Assembly: GCF_023541015.1 (NCBI RefSeq)
Contig: NZ_JALNPR010000001.1
Coordinates: 682,001 to 746,000, forward strand
From: Marivivens donghaensis
Lineage (GTDB): Bacteria > Pseudomonadota > Alphaproteobacteria > Rhodobacterales > Rhodobacteraceae
Direction of reading: 5' to 3'
Length of the DNA: 64,000 bases
Below the pieces are notes generated by a model. That model did no database searches and was not told where the DNA came from. It saw only the letters and a program-made list of their open reading frames with translations. Below, piece after piece: positions 27,044 to 40,968 of the stretch (the first letter of the stretch is position 1; every line of letters begins with the position of its first letter). The position numbers were made by a program, and so were the translations under genes.

Positions 27044-28179
27044 AGGTCTTTCTCTTAGCGGGTGAAGTTTCTGGGGATCGCCTTGGTGGAGCACTGATGG
27101 CGGGCCTCAAGGAGTTGCGCGACGACATCGAATTCCACGGCATCGGCGGCGAACAGATGCAGTCGCATGGGCTGACCAGCCTGTTTCCGATGGAAGAACT
27201 GTCCATCATGGGCTTGGCTGAGGTTCTGCCAAAGTATTTTCACCTCAAACGCCGTATTCGTGAAACGGCCGATGAAATCCTGCGTCTCAAACCTGACGTG
27301 GTGATTACCATCGACGCGCCCGATTTTTCGCTGCGGGTGGCCAAACTGGTCAAAGAGGCGTCTAACATTCGGACCGTCCACTATGTTGCGCCCTCTGTTT
27401 GGGCGTGGCGACCGAAACGTGCAGCGAAGATGGCGAAGGTGATTGATCACGTCCTCGCACTCTTACCGTTCGAGCCGCCCTATATGACGCCGCATGGGAT
27501 GGAGTGTGACTTTGTCGGACATCCCGTTACAACAGAGATCCAAGCGACTGATGCTGAGGCTGCCGATTTCCGTGCGCGTTTTGCCATTGGAGATGCGCCT
27601 TTGATCTTGGCTTTGCCCGGGTCGCGTCGGGGGGAAGTGTCGCGTTTGGCGGATCGGTTTGGCGCGGCTTTGGCACAGGTTGTTGCGGAGAAACCTGATG
27701 CAAAGATTGTTTTGCCCTGCGCTGCACCAGTTACCCAGTTGGTGCGTGAACTGACCGCAAATTGGTCGGTGCAGCCCATTCTGCTAGACCCAAGCGAAAC
27801 AACGGCAGCAGACAAACGCGCGGCATTCAAGGCTGCGGATATTGCTTTGGCGGCCTCTGGCACTGTCTCTCTCGAATTGGCAGCAGCGCGGACACCGATG
27901 GTAATTGCTTACGATTTTAACAAAATCACATGGGCGATCATGCGGCGCATGGCGTTGATTGATACGTTTACCCTCGTGAACCTCGTCAGCGAAACGCGGG
28001 CTGTTCCTGAGTTCCTCGGGCCTGAGTGTCGCCCCGAGTTGATCGCACCTGCGATGCTTTCTGTCCTCAATGACCCGACCGCGCAGCGCGCTGCCATGGA
28101 TTTGACGATGCAGCGGCTTGGTGAAGGGGGCGAAGCACCGGGCCTTCGTGCGGCACGTGCGGTGCTTGCGCGGCTCTAG
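27040..28179 (+). CDS. lpxB: Lipid-A-disaccharide synthase
   Basis: GT19 glycosyltransferase of 379 residues that joins lipid X and UDP-diacylglucosamine. Recognised by LLAGEVSGDRLGGALM, FHGIGGEQMQSHGL, the YVAPSVWAWRPKRA motif, the SRRGEVSRL loop and the GTVSLELAAARTPMVIAYDF segment. Overlaps lpxI by 4 bases; the next gene starts on the base after its stop. Confidence 0.97.
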   Translation: MKVFLLAGEVSGDRLGGALMAGLKELRDDIEFHGIGGEQMQSHGLTSLFPMEELSIMGLAEVLPKYFHLKRRIRETADEILRLKPDVVITIDAPDFSLRVAKLVKEASNIRTVHYVAPSVWAWRPKRAAKMAKVIDHVLALLPFEPPYMTPHGMECDFVGHPVTTEIQATDAEAADFRARFAIGDAPLILALPGSRRGEVSRLADRFGAALAQVVAEKPDAKIVLPCAAPVTQLVRELTANWSVQPILLDPSETTAADKRAAFKAADIALAASGTVSLELAAARTPMVIAYDFNKITWAIMRRMALIDTFTLVNLVSETRAVPEFLGPECRPELIAPAMLSVLNDPTAQRAAMDLTMQRLGEGGEAPGLRAARAVLARL

Positions 28180-28608
28180 ATGTTGGGGCTGACGGGGTTA
28201 TTCCTTGCCGCGTTTCTGGCTGCGACGATTGTCCCCGCACAGTCAGAGGCTGTCTTGGTCGGGATTATTATCGCGGGCGAACACGCGGTTGGCACTCTGC
28301 TTTTTGTCGCGACTGTTGGAAACGTGGCTGGATCTTTGGTCAACTGGATCCTCGGTCGCTATCTGGGTCGCCTGTTCAGCCATCCACGATTTCCGTTTTC
28401 GTCCGAACAGATCGAACGGGCACAGCGGAGCTATCATAAATGGGGTTGGGTGAGCCTCTTTGCATCATGGGTGCCCATTATTGGAGACCCGCTCACCGTT
28501 GTTGCGGGTACGATGAAAGAACCGCTTTGGCGGTTTCTGACCGTGGTCACGATTGCAAAGTTTGGGCGGTATGCCGTGCTCGCTTGGGTCACGGTTGGTT
28601 TGATGTAA
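28180..28608 (+). CDS. YqaA/DedA-like VTT-domain membrane protein
   Basis: 142-residue inner membrane protein with four or so hydrophobic segments. The VTT/SNARE-associated pattern is visible: FLAATIVPAQSEAVL (re-entrant loop), GNVAGSLVNWILGRYLG, and the F/YxxWGxxxxxxxxWxPxxGDP motif as YHKWGWVSLFASWVPIIGDP. Related DedA proteins move lipid carriers (C55-P, phosphatidylethanolamine) across the membrane, which would fit its place immediately after lpxB, but the actual substrate of the short YqaA type is not known to me. Confidence 0.87.
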   Translation: MLGLTGLFLAAFLAATIVPAQSEAVLVGIIIAGEHAVGTLLFVATVGNVAGSLVNWILGRYLGRLFSHPRFPFSSEQIERAQRSYHKWGWVSLFASWVPIIGDPLTVVAGTMKEPLWRFLTVVTIAKFGRYAVLAWVTVGLM

Positions 28609-28611
28609 GGC

Positions 28612-29751
28612 TTAATTGCCCTTCCAAATCCAACCGCCGCCTAGAATGCGAGTGCTCTCTGGATCGTAGAACACACAGGCCTGACCGGGCGACACGCCTT
28701 CCTCGGGCGTTAGCAATTCAACCTCTGCTTCCGTGTCCGAGATCGCCCGCAAAATCGCAGGGGCAGGAGGACGGGTGGACCGCACCTTGACCGAGATTTC
28801 GCGTTCAGCCACGTCAGTGAACGCCCCATCGCCGAGCCAGTTGATTTCGCGGATCGGCACGCGACGGGTCGCGAGCAGCTCTTTAGGGCCGACAACGACC
28901 TGACGATTGTCCACGTCGAGCTTCACAACATAGAGCGGGTCAGCGAGGCCGCCGATACCCAAACCACGCCGCTGGCCGATCGTGTAATGGATCACGCCGC
29001 GATGATCACCCAAGACATTGCCGTCCGTGTCGACAATCTTTCCAGGCTCAGCCGCGCCCGGACGCAGCTTTTCAATCACGCTTGCGTAGTTACCATTCGG
29101 GACAAAGCATATGTCCTGACTGTCAGGTTTGTCCGCAACCGCCAGACCGTATTTCGTCGCCAAAGCGCGCGTCGCGTCTTTGGACGGCAAATGGCCGAGT
29201 GGGAAGCGCAGGTAATCCAACTGCTCTGGCGTGGTTGAGAACAGGAAATACGACTGGTCGCGGTTCGCATCGGCGGCGCAATGCAGTTCCGCTCCATTCG
29301 GCCCCATCATGCGCTGAATATAGTGACCCGTCGCCATGCAGTCGGCATCCAGATCCTTTGCCGTCTGCAAGAGGTCTTTGAACTTTACGCGCTCATTGCA
29401 ACGGATGCAGGGCACAGGGGTCGCGCCAGCCAGATAGCTGTCAGCGAATTCGTCGATCACTGCTTCTTGGAAGATGTTTTCGTAGTCGAGCACGTAATGC
29501 GGGAAGCCCATTTCCTCGGCCACGCGGCGGGCGTCATGAATGTCACGACCCGCACAGCACGCGCCTTTTTTCGCCAGCGCCGCCCCGTGATCGTAAAGCT
29601 GGAGCGTCACGCCGACCACGTCATAGCCTTCTTCGGCGAGCTGCGCGGCGACTACAGATGAATCCACGCCGCCTGACATAGCGACAACCACGCGGGTTTC
29701 CGAGGGCGGCTTGGCAAAGCCAAGAGAGTTTAGTGGGTGATCAAGCGACAT
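28612..29751 (-). CDS. mnmA: tRNA-specific 2-thiouridylase
   Basis: Adds sulfur to U34 of tRNA-Lys/Glu/Gln; 379 residues. PP-loop [12 protein letters not shown] binds ATP; catalytic cysteines are in [14 protein letters not shown] and [11 protein letters not shown]. The C-terminal beta-barrel ([30 protein letters not shown]) is complete. Convergent with the VTT-domain gene, separated by only 3 bases, without a visible terminator. Confidence 0.97.
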   Translation of the reverse strand: MSLDHPLNSLGFAKPPSETRVVVAMSGGVDSSVVAAQLAEEGYDVVGVTLQLYDHGAALAKKGACCAGRDIHDARRVAEEMGFPHYVLDYENIFQEAVIDEFADSYLAGATPVPCIRCNERVKFKDLLQTAKDLDADCMATGHYIQRMMGPNGAELHCAADANRDQSYFLFSTTPEQLDYLRFPLGHLPSKDATRALATKYGLAVADKPDSQDICFVPNGNYASVIEKLRPGAAEPGKIVDTDGNVLGDHRGVIHYTIGQRRGLGIGGLADPLYVVKLDVDNRQVVVGPKELLATRRVPIREINWLGDGAFTDVAEREISVKVRSTRPPAPAILRAISDTEAEVELLTPEEGVSPGQACVFYDPESTRILGGGWIWKGN

Positions 29752-29890
29752 GTCAGCCTCCGGCGACTGGGTAGGGCAAGTCCGAGGGAATATATGAAAA
29801 TGCTAACTACTCTCAAGGGGCGGTTTCACTCCTCGTTAAATGATCACGGCACAGTGTTTGTGCATGACGTGTCTATATGAGGATGAAACC

Positions 29891-30169
29891 ATGTACCTTA
29901 GGAAAATTGATGGTCCGCGTGCGGTGACCTTACCCGATGGGACGCACATGACGGTGGCAGACCTGCCGCCGGAGGGAACAAACCGCTGGGTTGCGTCGCG
30001 CAAAGCAGCGGTTGTGCAGGCAGTATTCTCGGGATTGTTAACTAAGAACAACGCCTTGGATCGGTATGATCTCTCTGAGGAAGAGTTTGATGGGTGGGTT
30101 TCGGCGATCCGTTTGCATGGAAAGTCAGCCTTAAAAGCTACGGCTGTACAAAAATATAGACAACTTTAG
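29891..30169 (+). CDS. sciP: SciP-like DUF1153 CtrA-regulatory protein
   Basis: 92-residue helix-turn-helix protein of the DUF1153 family. Key stretches TLPDGTHMTVADLPPEGTNRW, RKAAVVQAVFSGLLT and LSEEEFDGWVSAIRLHG match Caulobacter SciP, which binds DNA and CtrA and blocks CtrA-activated transcription in G1. ATG 29891 with GAGGA seven bases upstream is chosen. The ctrA gene follows 91 bases downstream on the same strand, so regulator and target protein are linked here. The upstream 139 bases (29752-29890) are free of other genes. Confidence 0.88.
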   Translation: MYLRKIDGPRAVTLPDGTHMTVADLPPEGTNRWVASRKAAVVQAVFSGLLTKNNALDRYDLSEEEFDGWVSAIRLHGKSALKATAVQKYRQL

Positions 30170-30207
30170 GTAGAATGTGTGAAGGTAGCCTTAGCGGTAA
30201 CGTGTAA

Positions 30208-30231
30208 TTAACCATTGTGCATCAAGGTTAA
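30208..30231. promoter_or_regulatory. CtrA half-sites upstream of ctrA
   Basis: TTAACCAT (30208-30215), identical to the CtrA half-site described in Caulobacter, and GGTTAA (30226-30231) in inverted orientation with a 12-base spacer. They lie 30-53 bases before the ctrA ATG, a plausible place for autoregulation. It is not a canonical TTAA-N7-TTAA box. Confidence 0.45.
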
Positions 30232-30260
30232 CGTCAGAACACAAAATGCGGAGGCTGCAG

Positions 30261-30974
30261 ATGCGAGTGCTGCTGGTTGAAGACGACCCGACGACATCGA
30301 AAAGCATTGAAATGATGCTGACCCATGCGAACCTTAACGTCTACTCGACGGATTTAGGTGAGGAGGGGATCGATCTAGCAAAGCTATACGATTACGATTT
30401 GATCCTTCTGGACCTGAATTTGCCAGATATGAACGGTCACGAGGTGCTGCGCCAGCTGCGTCTATCGCGGGTTGAAACCCCAATTTTGATCCTGTCAGGT
30501 GACGATGGAATTGAGAGCAAGATCAAAGGGTTCGGGTTCGGTGCCGATGACTACCTGACCAAACCGTTCCACCGCGAAGAACTCGTGGCGCGTATCCATG
30601 CGATTATCCGTCGGTCCAAAGGCCATTCGCAGTCGGTGATCAACACGGGCCGAATTTGTGTGAACCTCGATGCTAAAACGGTCGAGGTTGAAGGCTCGCC
30701 TGTTCACCTCACGGGCAAAGAGTATCAAATGTTTGAACTTCTTTCTTTGCGCAAAGGGACCACCCTGACCAAGGAAATGTTCCTTAATCATCTTTATGGC
30801 GGCATGGATGAGCCTGAACTGAAGATCATCGACGTGTTTATCTGTAAACTGCGGAAGAAATTGCAGTCGGCTACAGGTGGTGAGAACTACATCGAGACCG
30901 TTTGGGGCCGTGGCTATGTGCTCCGCGATCCTGAACCGATGCGTGCCACGACCAAAATCGCGGTCGGCGCCTGA
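30261..30974 (+). CDS. ctrA: Cell cycle response regulator CtrA
   Basis: 237-residue OmpR-type response regulator. Receiver at 1-115 with phospho-acceptor Asp51 ([17 protein letters not shown]) and [19 protein letters not shown], then a winged-helix DNA-binding domain ([19 protein letters not shown] ... [12 protein letters not shown] ... [11 protein letters not shown]) characteristic of CtrA. In roseobacters CtrA controls motility, gene transfer agent and other differentiation traits rather than being essential. ATG 30261 follows GGAGG by 6 bases. The C-terminus is AVGA, differing from the double-Ala degron end of Caulobacter CtrA. CckA, its upstream kinase, is encoded at 40969. Confidence 0.97.
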   Translation: MRVLLVEDDPTTSKSIEMMLTHANLNVYSTDLGEEGIDLAKLYDYDLILLDLNLPDMNGHEVLRQLRLSRVETPILILSGDDGIESKIKGFGFGADDYLTKPFHREELVARIHAIIRRSKGHSQSVINTGRICVNLDAKTVEVEGSPVHLTGKEYQMFELLSLRKGTTLTKEMFLNHLYGGMDEPELKIIDVFICKLRKKLQSATGGENYIETVWGRGYVLRDPEPMRATTKIAVGA

Positions 30975-31033
30975 GATTGCCCCTAGCATCTTGTCGATTG
31001 GCAGGTGGACCCCTAGAACATTGCTGAGGCTGA

Positions 31034-35403
<4,370 letters not shown>

Positions 35404-35431
35404 CCTGATGTTCTCCTAAATGTTCGCAAAT

Positions 35432-35446
35432 GTTCTCAAAAAGTTC
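35432..35446 (+). promoter_or_regulatory. LexA-type SOS box (GTTC-N7-GTTC)
   Basis: GTTC (35432-35435), seven bases TCAAAAA, GTTC (35443-35446): an exact match to the alphaproteobacterial LexA consensus. Two more GTTC units stand at 35410 and 35422 with 8- and 6-base gaps, and the inverted unit GAAC at 35470. The box lies 66-80 bases before the ATG of the 40-residue membrane protein gene at 35512 and next to a possible -35 (TTGATT, 35447-35452). recG ends at 35403, so it is the small gene that would be controlled. Confidence 0.7.
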
Positions 35447-35511
35447 TTGATTGAATCGGAATCATGTGAGAACAAATAAGCAACAAGGTTAACGCAGCAG
35501 GAGAAATCAAC

Positions 35512-35634
35512 ATGGCGAAAGATATCAAAGCCGTACTGAGCCGGTCACCCGTGACTGTTCTGTCCGATCTGATTGGGGCGGTGTCGCTGGTTGTGATCCT
35601 CTATGCTGGCCTCACGCTGCCTGCGTTCTTGTAA
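35512..35634 (+). CDS. 40-residue single-pass membrane protein, probably SOS-controlled
   Basis: ATG 35512 to TAA 35632-35634 with AGGAG (35499-35503) 8 bases upstream. The peptide has a basic/amphipathic start (MAKDIKAVLSRSPVTVLSDL) and one hydrophobic helix (IGAVSLVVILYAGLTLPAFL) reaching the C-terminus. I do not recognise a family. The LexA-type box just upstream and the size recall SidA, the 29-residue SOS-induced cell-division inhibitor of the Caulobacter inner membrane; a function as division inhibitor or membrane toxin under DNA damage is inference. It has its own terminator at 35793-35828, leaving about 160 bases of 3' untranslated sequence. Confidence 0.65.
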   Translation: MAKDIKAVLSRSPVTVLSDLIGAVSLVVILYAGLTLPAFL

Positions 35635-35792
35635 CCTGCCTATCAACTGCCCTCGTGTTCCGCGCCGTTCCGGTCTGTCGTCCTGTCCCAAACTTCTGAC
35701 GTCGACCACTGCCTGTCCAAATTGGTCAAACGGAGTCCTGCCTCTTTTCCGTTTTCACCGGATACGGGTCCCACGCGAAACACCGCTCTCCG

Positions 35793-35828
35793 CCGCCGTC
35801 CATTGTGACGTGCGGCGGTTTTCTTTTT
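35793..35828 (+). terminator. Terminator after the 40-residue ORF
   Basis: CCGCCG (35793-35798) pairs with CGGCGG (35813-35818), with an inner GTC/GAC pairing in the loop, followed by TTTTCTTTTT. Oriented for the + strand transcript that begins near the LexA box. Confidence 0.7.
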
Positions 35829-35832
35829 GCGG

Positions 35833-37242
35833 TCAGATTTTATAGGCGAGGCGGAGGCCACCCCAATGACGACCGTTCACGGTGATCGGGGCAGAGAGGT
35901 CTTTCATCATCGCAAATTCGCCACCGCCCATATCACGGCGATAGACCTGCATAAGGAAAGGTTCGCGGCTTTGACCAGCCTTTAGGCCGACACGGTCGTC
36001 GAAAATCCTGCGGTTTCGGCTGTTCGCAGTGTTCCAAACAACGTCAGGTCCTTGCGGGAACGAGAATTTGAGGTTGTGCGTTGGCAAGTAGCCACGATCG
36101 TCCACGGCGGCGCTGAACACCACTCTTGGATCGAGTTTCAGCGCAGGTTCTTGGAATTTCGGAAGAACGGCATCCGTGAACCGCGTAAAGCGCGACATGA
36201 CCTGCTGTGGATTGGTTGCAGGGATCGGAAGGTATGTTCGATCAAAGAGTTCTGCTTCGGAAATGACTCGCTTCTTGATCGCGTCTTCAAAGGCCGCACT
36301 GATCTCTTTCGCGGTTTGAATCACGTGATCAATGAACTTCTGATCCTCAGAGGCGCCCCCTGCGAGAACGCTCAGGCGCACAACGGTTTCGCTATCATCC
36401 ACCAAGGCATGTAGTCGACTGCGTGTTTCCTGCACACCATCCGTCGTCGTTTGGGCCGATCCCGCGATTTTTTCAAATGCGGGACCGAAAGTGTCAATCG
36501 CATCCGCGATAACTTCGGCATCGGCTTGCATGGTCCCTGCCGTGCGAACGGTTTCCTGCATTTGTTCCGCAACGGTCGTGATCTTTTGGTTCGTGTCTTC
36601 GGTGTCCGCAATCACCTTTGCCGCGGTGGTCTGCATGGCGGTGGTTTCTTTGCTGAGTTCGTCAAAGTTCTTAGCGAGGACTGTGACACCTTCGCTGACC
36701 GACTCTGCGGCCATCCCAGTGTTACGAGACAGCTCGTTGATGGCCTCTGCTACGACAGCAAAGCCACGGCCATGCGTGCCCGCACGGACGGCCTCGATCT
36801 TGGCATTGATGGCGAGGATATTCACCTGACGGGCAATCGACGTGATCTCGCGGTTCAGGCTTTCCACCGATTTCAGCGTTTGAACCACTGCCGTAATGCG
36901 GGTTTCAACGGACCGCACCCAGTTTGCGACCTGTTCACTGCTTTCGCGGCTGGTGAGGAAACTCGCGATGCCAAGCTGAAGCGCTTCAGAATTGGCCTCG
37001 GCCATTGTCGCGACATGCCTGATTGCTTCTTGCATAGCGGTGTTGGCATGCATGATGTGATTGACCCGCGATTGCAGGCCTTCCATTTCACCTAGCTGTT
37101 GGCTGGACAATTCGCCAACGCTGTCAAGGAAGCCAGCGATATCTACGACGTCAGACGCCATTTTGGTGCCGACGCGGGTGATTTCATCAAACCCCGTCGA
37201 TGGTACGTCAGCGAACTGCGCTGAACTCTTTCGGTGCAACAT
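35833..37242 (-). CDS. Soluble methyl-accepting chemotaxis-like protein
   Basis: 469 residues without any transmembrane segment. Residues about 20-310 form an MCP signalling coiled coil; the hairpin tip reads SIARQVNILAINAKIEAVRAG then HGRGFAVVAEAINELSRN, recognisable but diverged from the usual EIAxQTNLLALNAAIEAARAGE. The C-terminal 150 residues are a globular domain (FDRTYLPIPATNPQQVM ... RRDMGGGEFAMMKDLSAPITVNGRHWGGLRLAYKI) resembling the C-terminal Cache/PAS-like modules of cytosolic MCPs. ATG 37242 is preferred because GGGAGGA precedes it; an upstream in-frame extension to 37269 is possible. No che genes are nearby. Confidence 0.85.
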   Translation of the reverse strand: MLHRKSSAQFADVPSTGFDEITRVGTKMASDVVDIAGFLDSVGELSSQQLGEMEGLQSRVNHIMHANTAMQEAIRHVATMAEANSEALQLGIASFLTSRESSEQVANWVRSVETRITAVVQTLKSVESLNREITSIARQVNILAINAKIEAVRAGTHGRGFAVVAEAINELSRNTGMAAESVSEGVTVLAKNFDELSKETTAMQTTAAKVIADTEDTNQKITTVAEQMQETVRTAGTMQADAEVIADAIDTFGPAFEKIAGSAQTTTDGVQETRSRLHALVDDSETVVRLSVLAGGASEDQKFIDHVIQTAKEISAAFEDAIKKRVISEAELFDRTYLPIPATNPQQVMSRFTRFTDAVLPKFQEPALKLDPRVVFSAAVDDRGYLPTHNLKFSFPQGPDVVWNTANSRNRRIFDDRVGLKAGQSREPFLMQVYRRDMGGGEFAMMKDLSAPITVNGRHWGGLRLAYKI

Positions 37243-37286
37243 GCGTCCTCCCGGTGCCCGAACCGACACCCAAGGGAGTCGGCGAA

Positions 37287-37736
37287 TTACTCTTTTTGTG
37301 CCTGCGCCAAATGCGCCGCCTCGACGACCGCGTCGAAGGCCAGAAGGATCGACGCGTGCCTGTTCTTGTAATCCCGTGCTGGCAGCAGCGCCTCCAACCC
37401 ATCAAAAGGCGCTTGCGGAACGGGACCATCATTTTTCAGCATTGCGCGCAATTCGTCCCGTGCGGCCTCTAGCTCCGCGACGGTCCGCCCTATGACCGCA
37501 CCCCCAAGGATCGCGGCAGAGGCTTGACCCAATGCACATGCTTTAACGTCCTGACCGTAGGAACTTATAACGCCGTCCTGCATTTTTATGTCCACAGTGA
37601 CCGTCGACCCGCATAAAGGCGAACGTTTTTTCACCGTGGCATCTGCATCGGGCAGGCGGTCCGTGAACGGCATGTCTGCCGTGAGCGCCAAAATGCGCGA
37701 GGAATAGAGTTTCACCAATTCTGCATTATCGGACAC
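37287..37736 (-). CDS. NifU/IscU-like Fe-S scaffold protein
   Basis: 149 residues related to the N-terminal domain of NifU/SufU. Two cysteines are placed as in alphaproteobacterial iron-sulfur cluster assembly scaffolds: KRSPLCGSTVTVDI and VKACALGQASAAIL; the third Cys of classical IscU is not evident. Start GTG 37736 follows AAGGAAAA; the frame is open further upstream into the hisI leader but that part does not look like protein. Divergent from hisI (71 bases). Function as a scaffold or modulator of sulfur transfer is family-based. Confidence 0.82.
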   Translation of the reverse strand: MSDNAELVKLYSSRILALTADMPFTDRLPDADATVKKRSPLCGSTVTVDIKMQDGVISSYGQDVKACALGQASAAILGGAVIGRTVAELEAARDELRAMLKNDGPVPQAPFDGLEALLPARDYKNRHASILLAFDAVVEAAHLAQAQKE

Positions 37737-37807
37737 GGGCGGGTTTTCCTTTTCAACGTCTGTGCAGTAAATAGGGCGCGAACCGCGACAGCAATAGGAT
37801 ACCTGCG

Positions 37808-39712
<1,905 letters not shown>

Positions 39713-39713
<1 letters not shown>

Positions 39714-40861
39714 TGACACCGGCAGCCCGCGTTGCTGCGGCGATTGAAGTTCTGGATAAAATCCAAGAGGGGCAGCCTGCTGAGGCTGCCCTGATCGCTT
39801 GGGCGCGTGGGTCGCGATTTGCGGGATCCAAAGACCGCGCAGCCATTCGCGACCACGTGTTCGATGTTCTCCGTCGTTGGCGGAGTACGGCTGCGCTGGG
39901 TGGCGCGGAAACGGGGCGTGGTCGGATGATCGGTCTTTTGCGCCAACAGGGCGCTGATCTAGCCGATGTGTTTTCGGGTGAAGGACATGCGCCACAGAGC
40001 TTGTCCGACGATGAACTGGCCTACACGCCGACGGAAATGTCACCAGACGCTGAAGCGGACTGGCCAGAATGGCTTTGGCCGCAGTTAGTGGCCGATTTTG
40101 GTGCCAATGCGAAGGGCATTGCGACCGCGCAACAAGACCGAGCACAGGTTTTCCTGCGCGTGAACCGTAAGCGGAGCACCGTTGAAAAGGTTCTTAGCGC
40201 TCTGAAAACCGACGACATCGACGCTCATGCGCATCCAGATGTCGAGGGCGCGATCATCGTCACCGGCAATGCGCGCCGTATTCAACAAACGCGGCTGTGG
40301 GATGACGGGCATATCGAGCTTCAAGACGCAGCATCGCAAATGGCTATGGCGCGTTTAGGCGTAACTGCTGACCAAACCGTTCTGGACTATTGCGCTGGCG
40401 GTGGCGGTAAATCGCTCGCGCTCGCAGCGCTTGGTGCGCAAGTGACAGCCCATGATGCCGACGTTGGTCGGATGAAGGATATTCCTGCCCGTGCTGCACG
40501 CGCTGGAACTCGCATTAAGGCGACAAATCGCCCGATCGGGACCTTTGATCTGGTTCTCTGCGATGCACCCTGTAGCGGGAGCGGGACCTGGCGTCGGACC
40601 CCCGACGCGAAGTGGCGTCTGACTGAGAGTCGTTTGGCAGAGTTAACAACGATTCAACGGTCGATTTTGGAAACTGCGATGACACATGTCGGGCAGGGTG
40701 GTCGATTGGCTTATGCGACATGTTCGGTTCTCAACGTTGAAAATCGCAGGGTGGTTGACGGGTTCCTCGCCGACCATCCAGAGTGGTCCGTTGTTGACGA
40801 AATGCAATTGCGTCCGACCGAACTGCACGATGGTTTTTATCTCGCTACACTGTCAAGATAA
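39713..40861 (+). CDS. RsmB-like RNA (cytosine-5)-methyltransferase
   Basis: 382 residues. An N-terminal NusB-like/RsmB helical region is followed by an SAM-dependent methyltransferase domain with motif I as LDYCAGGGGKSLALAAL, motif IV DAPCSGSGTWRR and the catalytic Cys motif ATCSVLNVENR. Members methylate C967 of 16S rRNA or other rRNA cytosines. Compared with E. coli RsmB (429) it is short, so assignment to RsmB itself is uncertain; RsmF-like or another m5C enzyme is possible. Overlaps guaB by one base (TGATG). Confidence 0.87.
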
Positions 40862-40910
40862 CCACTAAAGGTTGTATTAAATGCAACCTCGCTGCACAGT
40901 CTTTCTCGTA

Positions 40911-40925
40911 TTAAGGGTGCGTTAA
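40911..40925. promoter_or_regulatory. CtrA full box upstream of cckA
   Basis: TTAA (40911-40914), seven bases GGGTGCG, TTAA (40922-40925), a perfect match to the CtrA consensus TTAA-N7-TTAA, 44 bases before the cckA GTG. Extended right half reads TTAACCA, like the Caulobacter half-site. Suggests that CtrA regulates its own upstream kinase gene. Confidence 0.6.
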
Positions 40926-40968
40926 CCAAGTTTCGACATGGTGCACCCGATTATTAGGAGAATTCGGT

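Noticed and set aside
35410-35446. Regularly spaced GTTC units considered as a tiny repeat array or CRISPR remnant
   Set aside because: Units are only four bases with 6-8 base gaps; the LexA-box explanation is sufficient.
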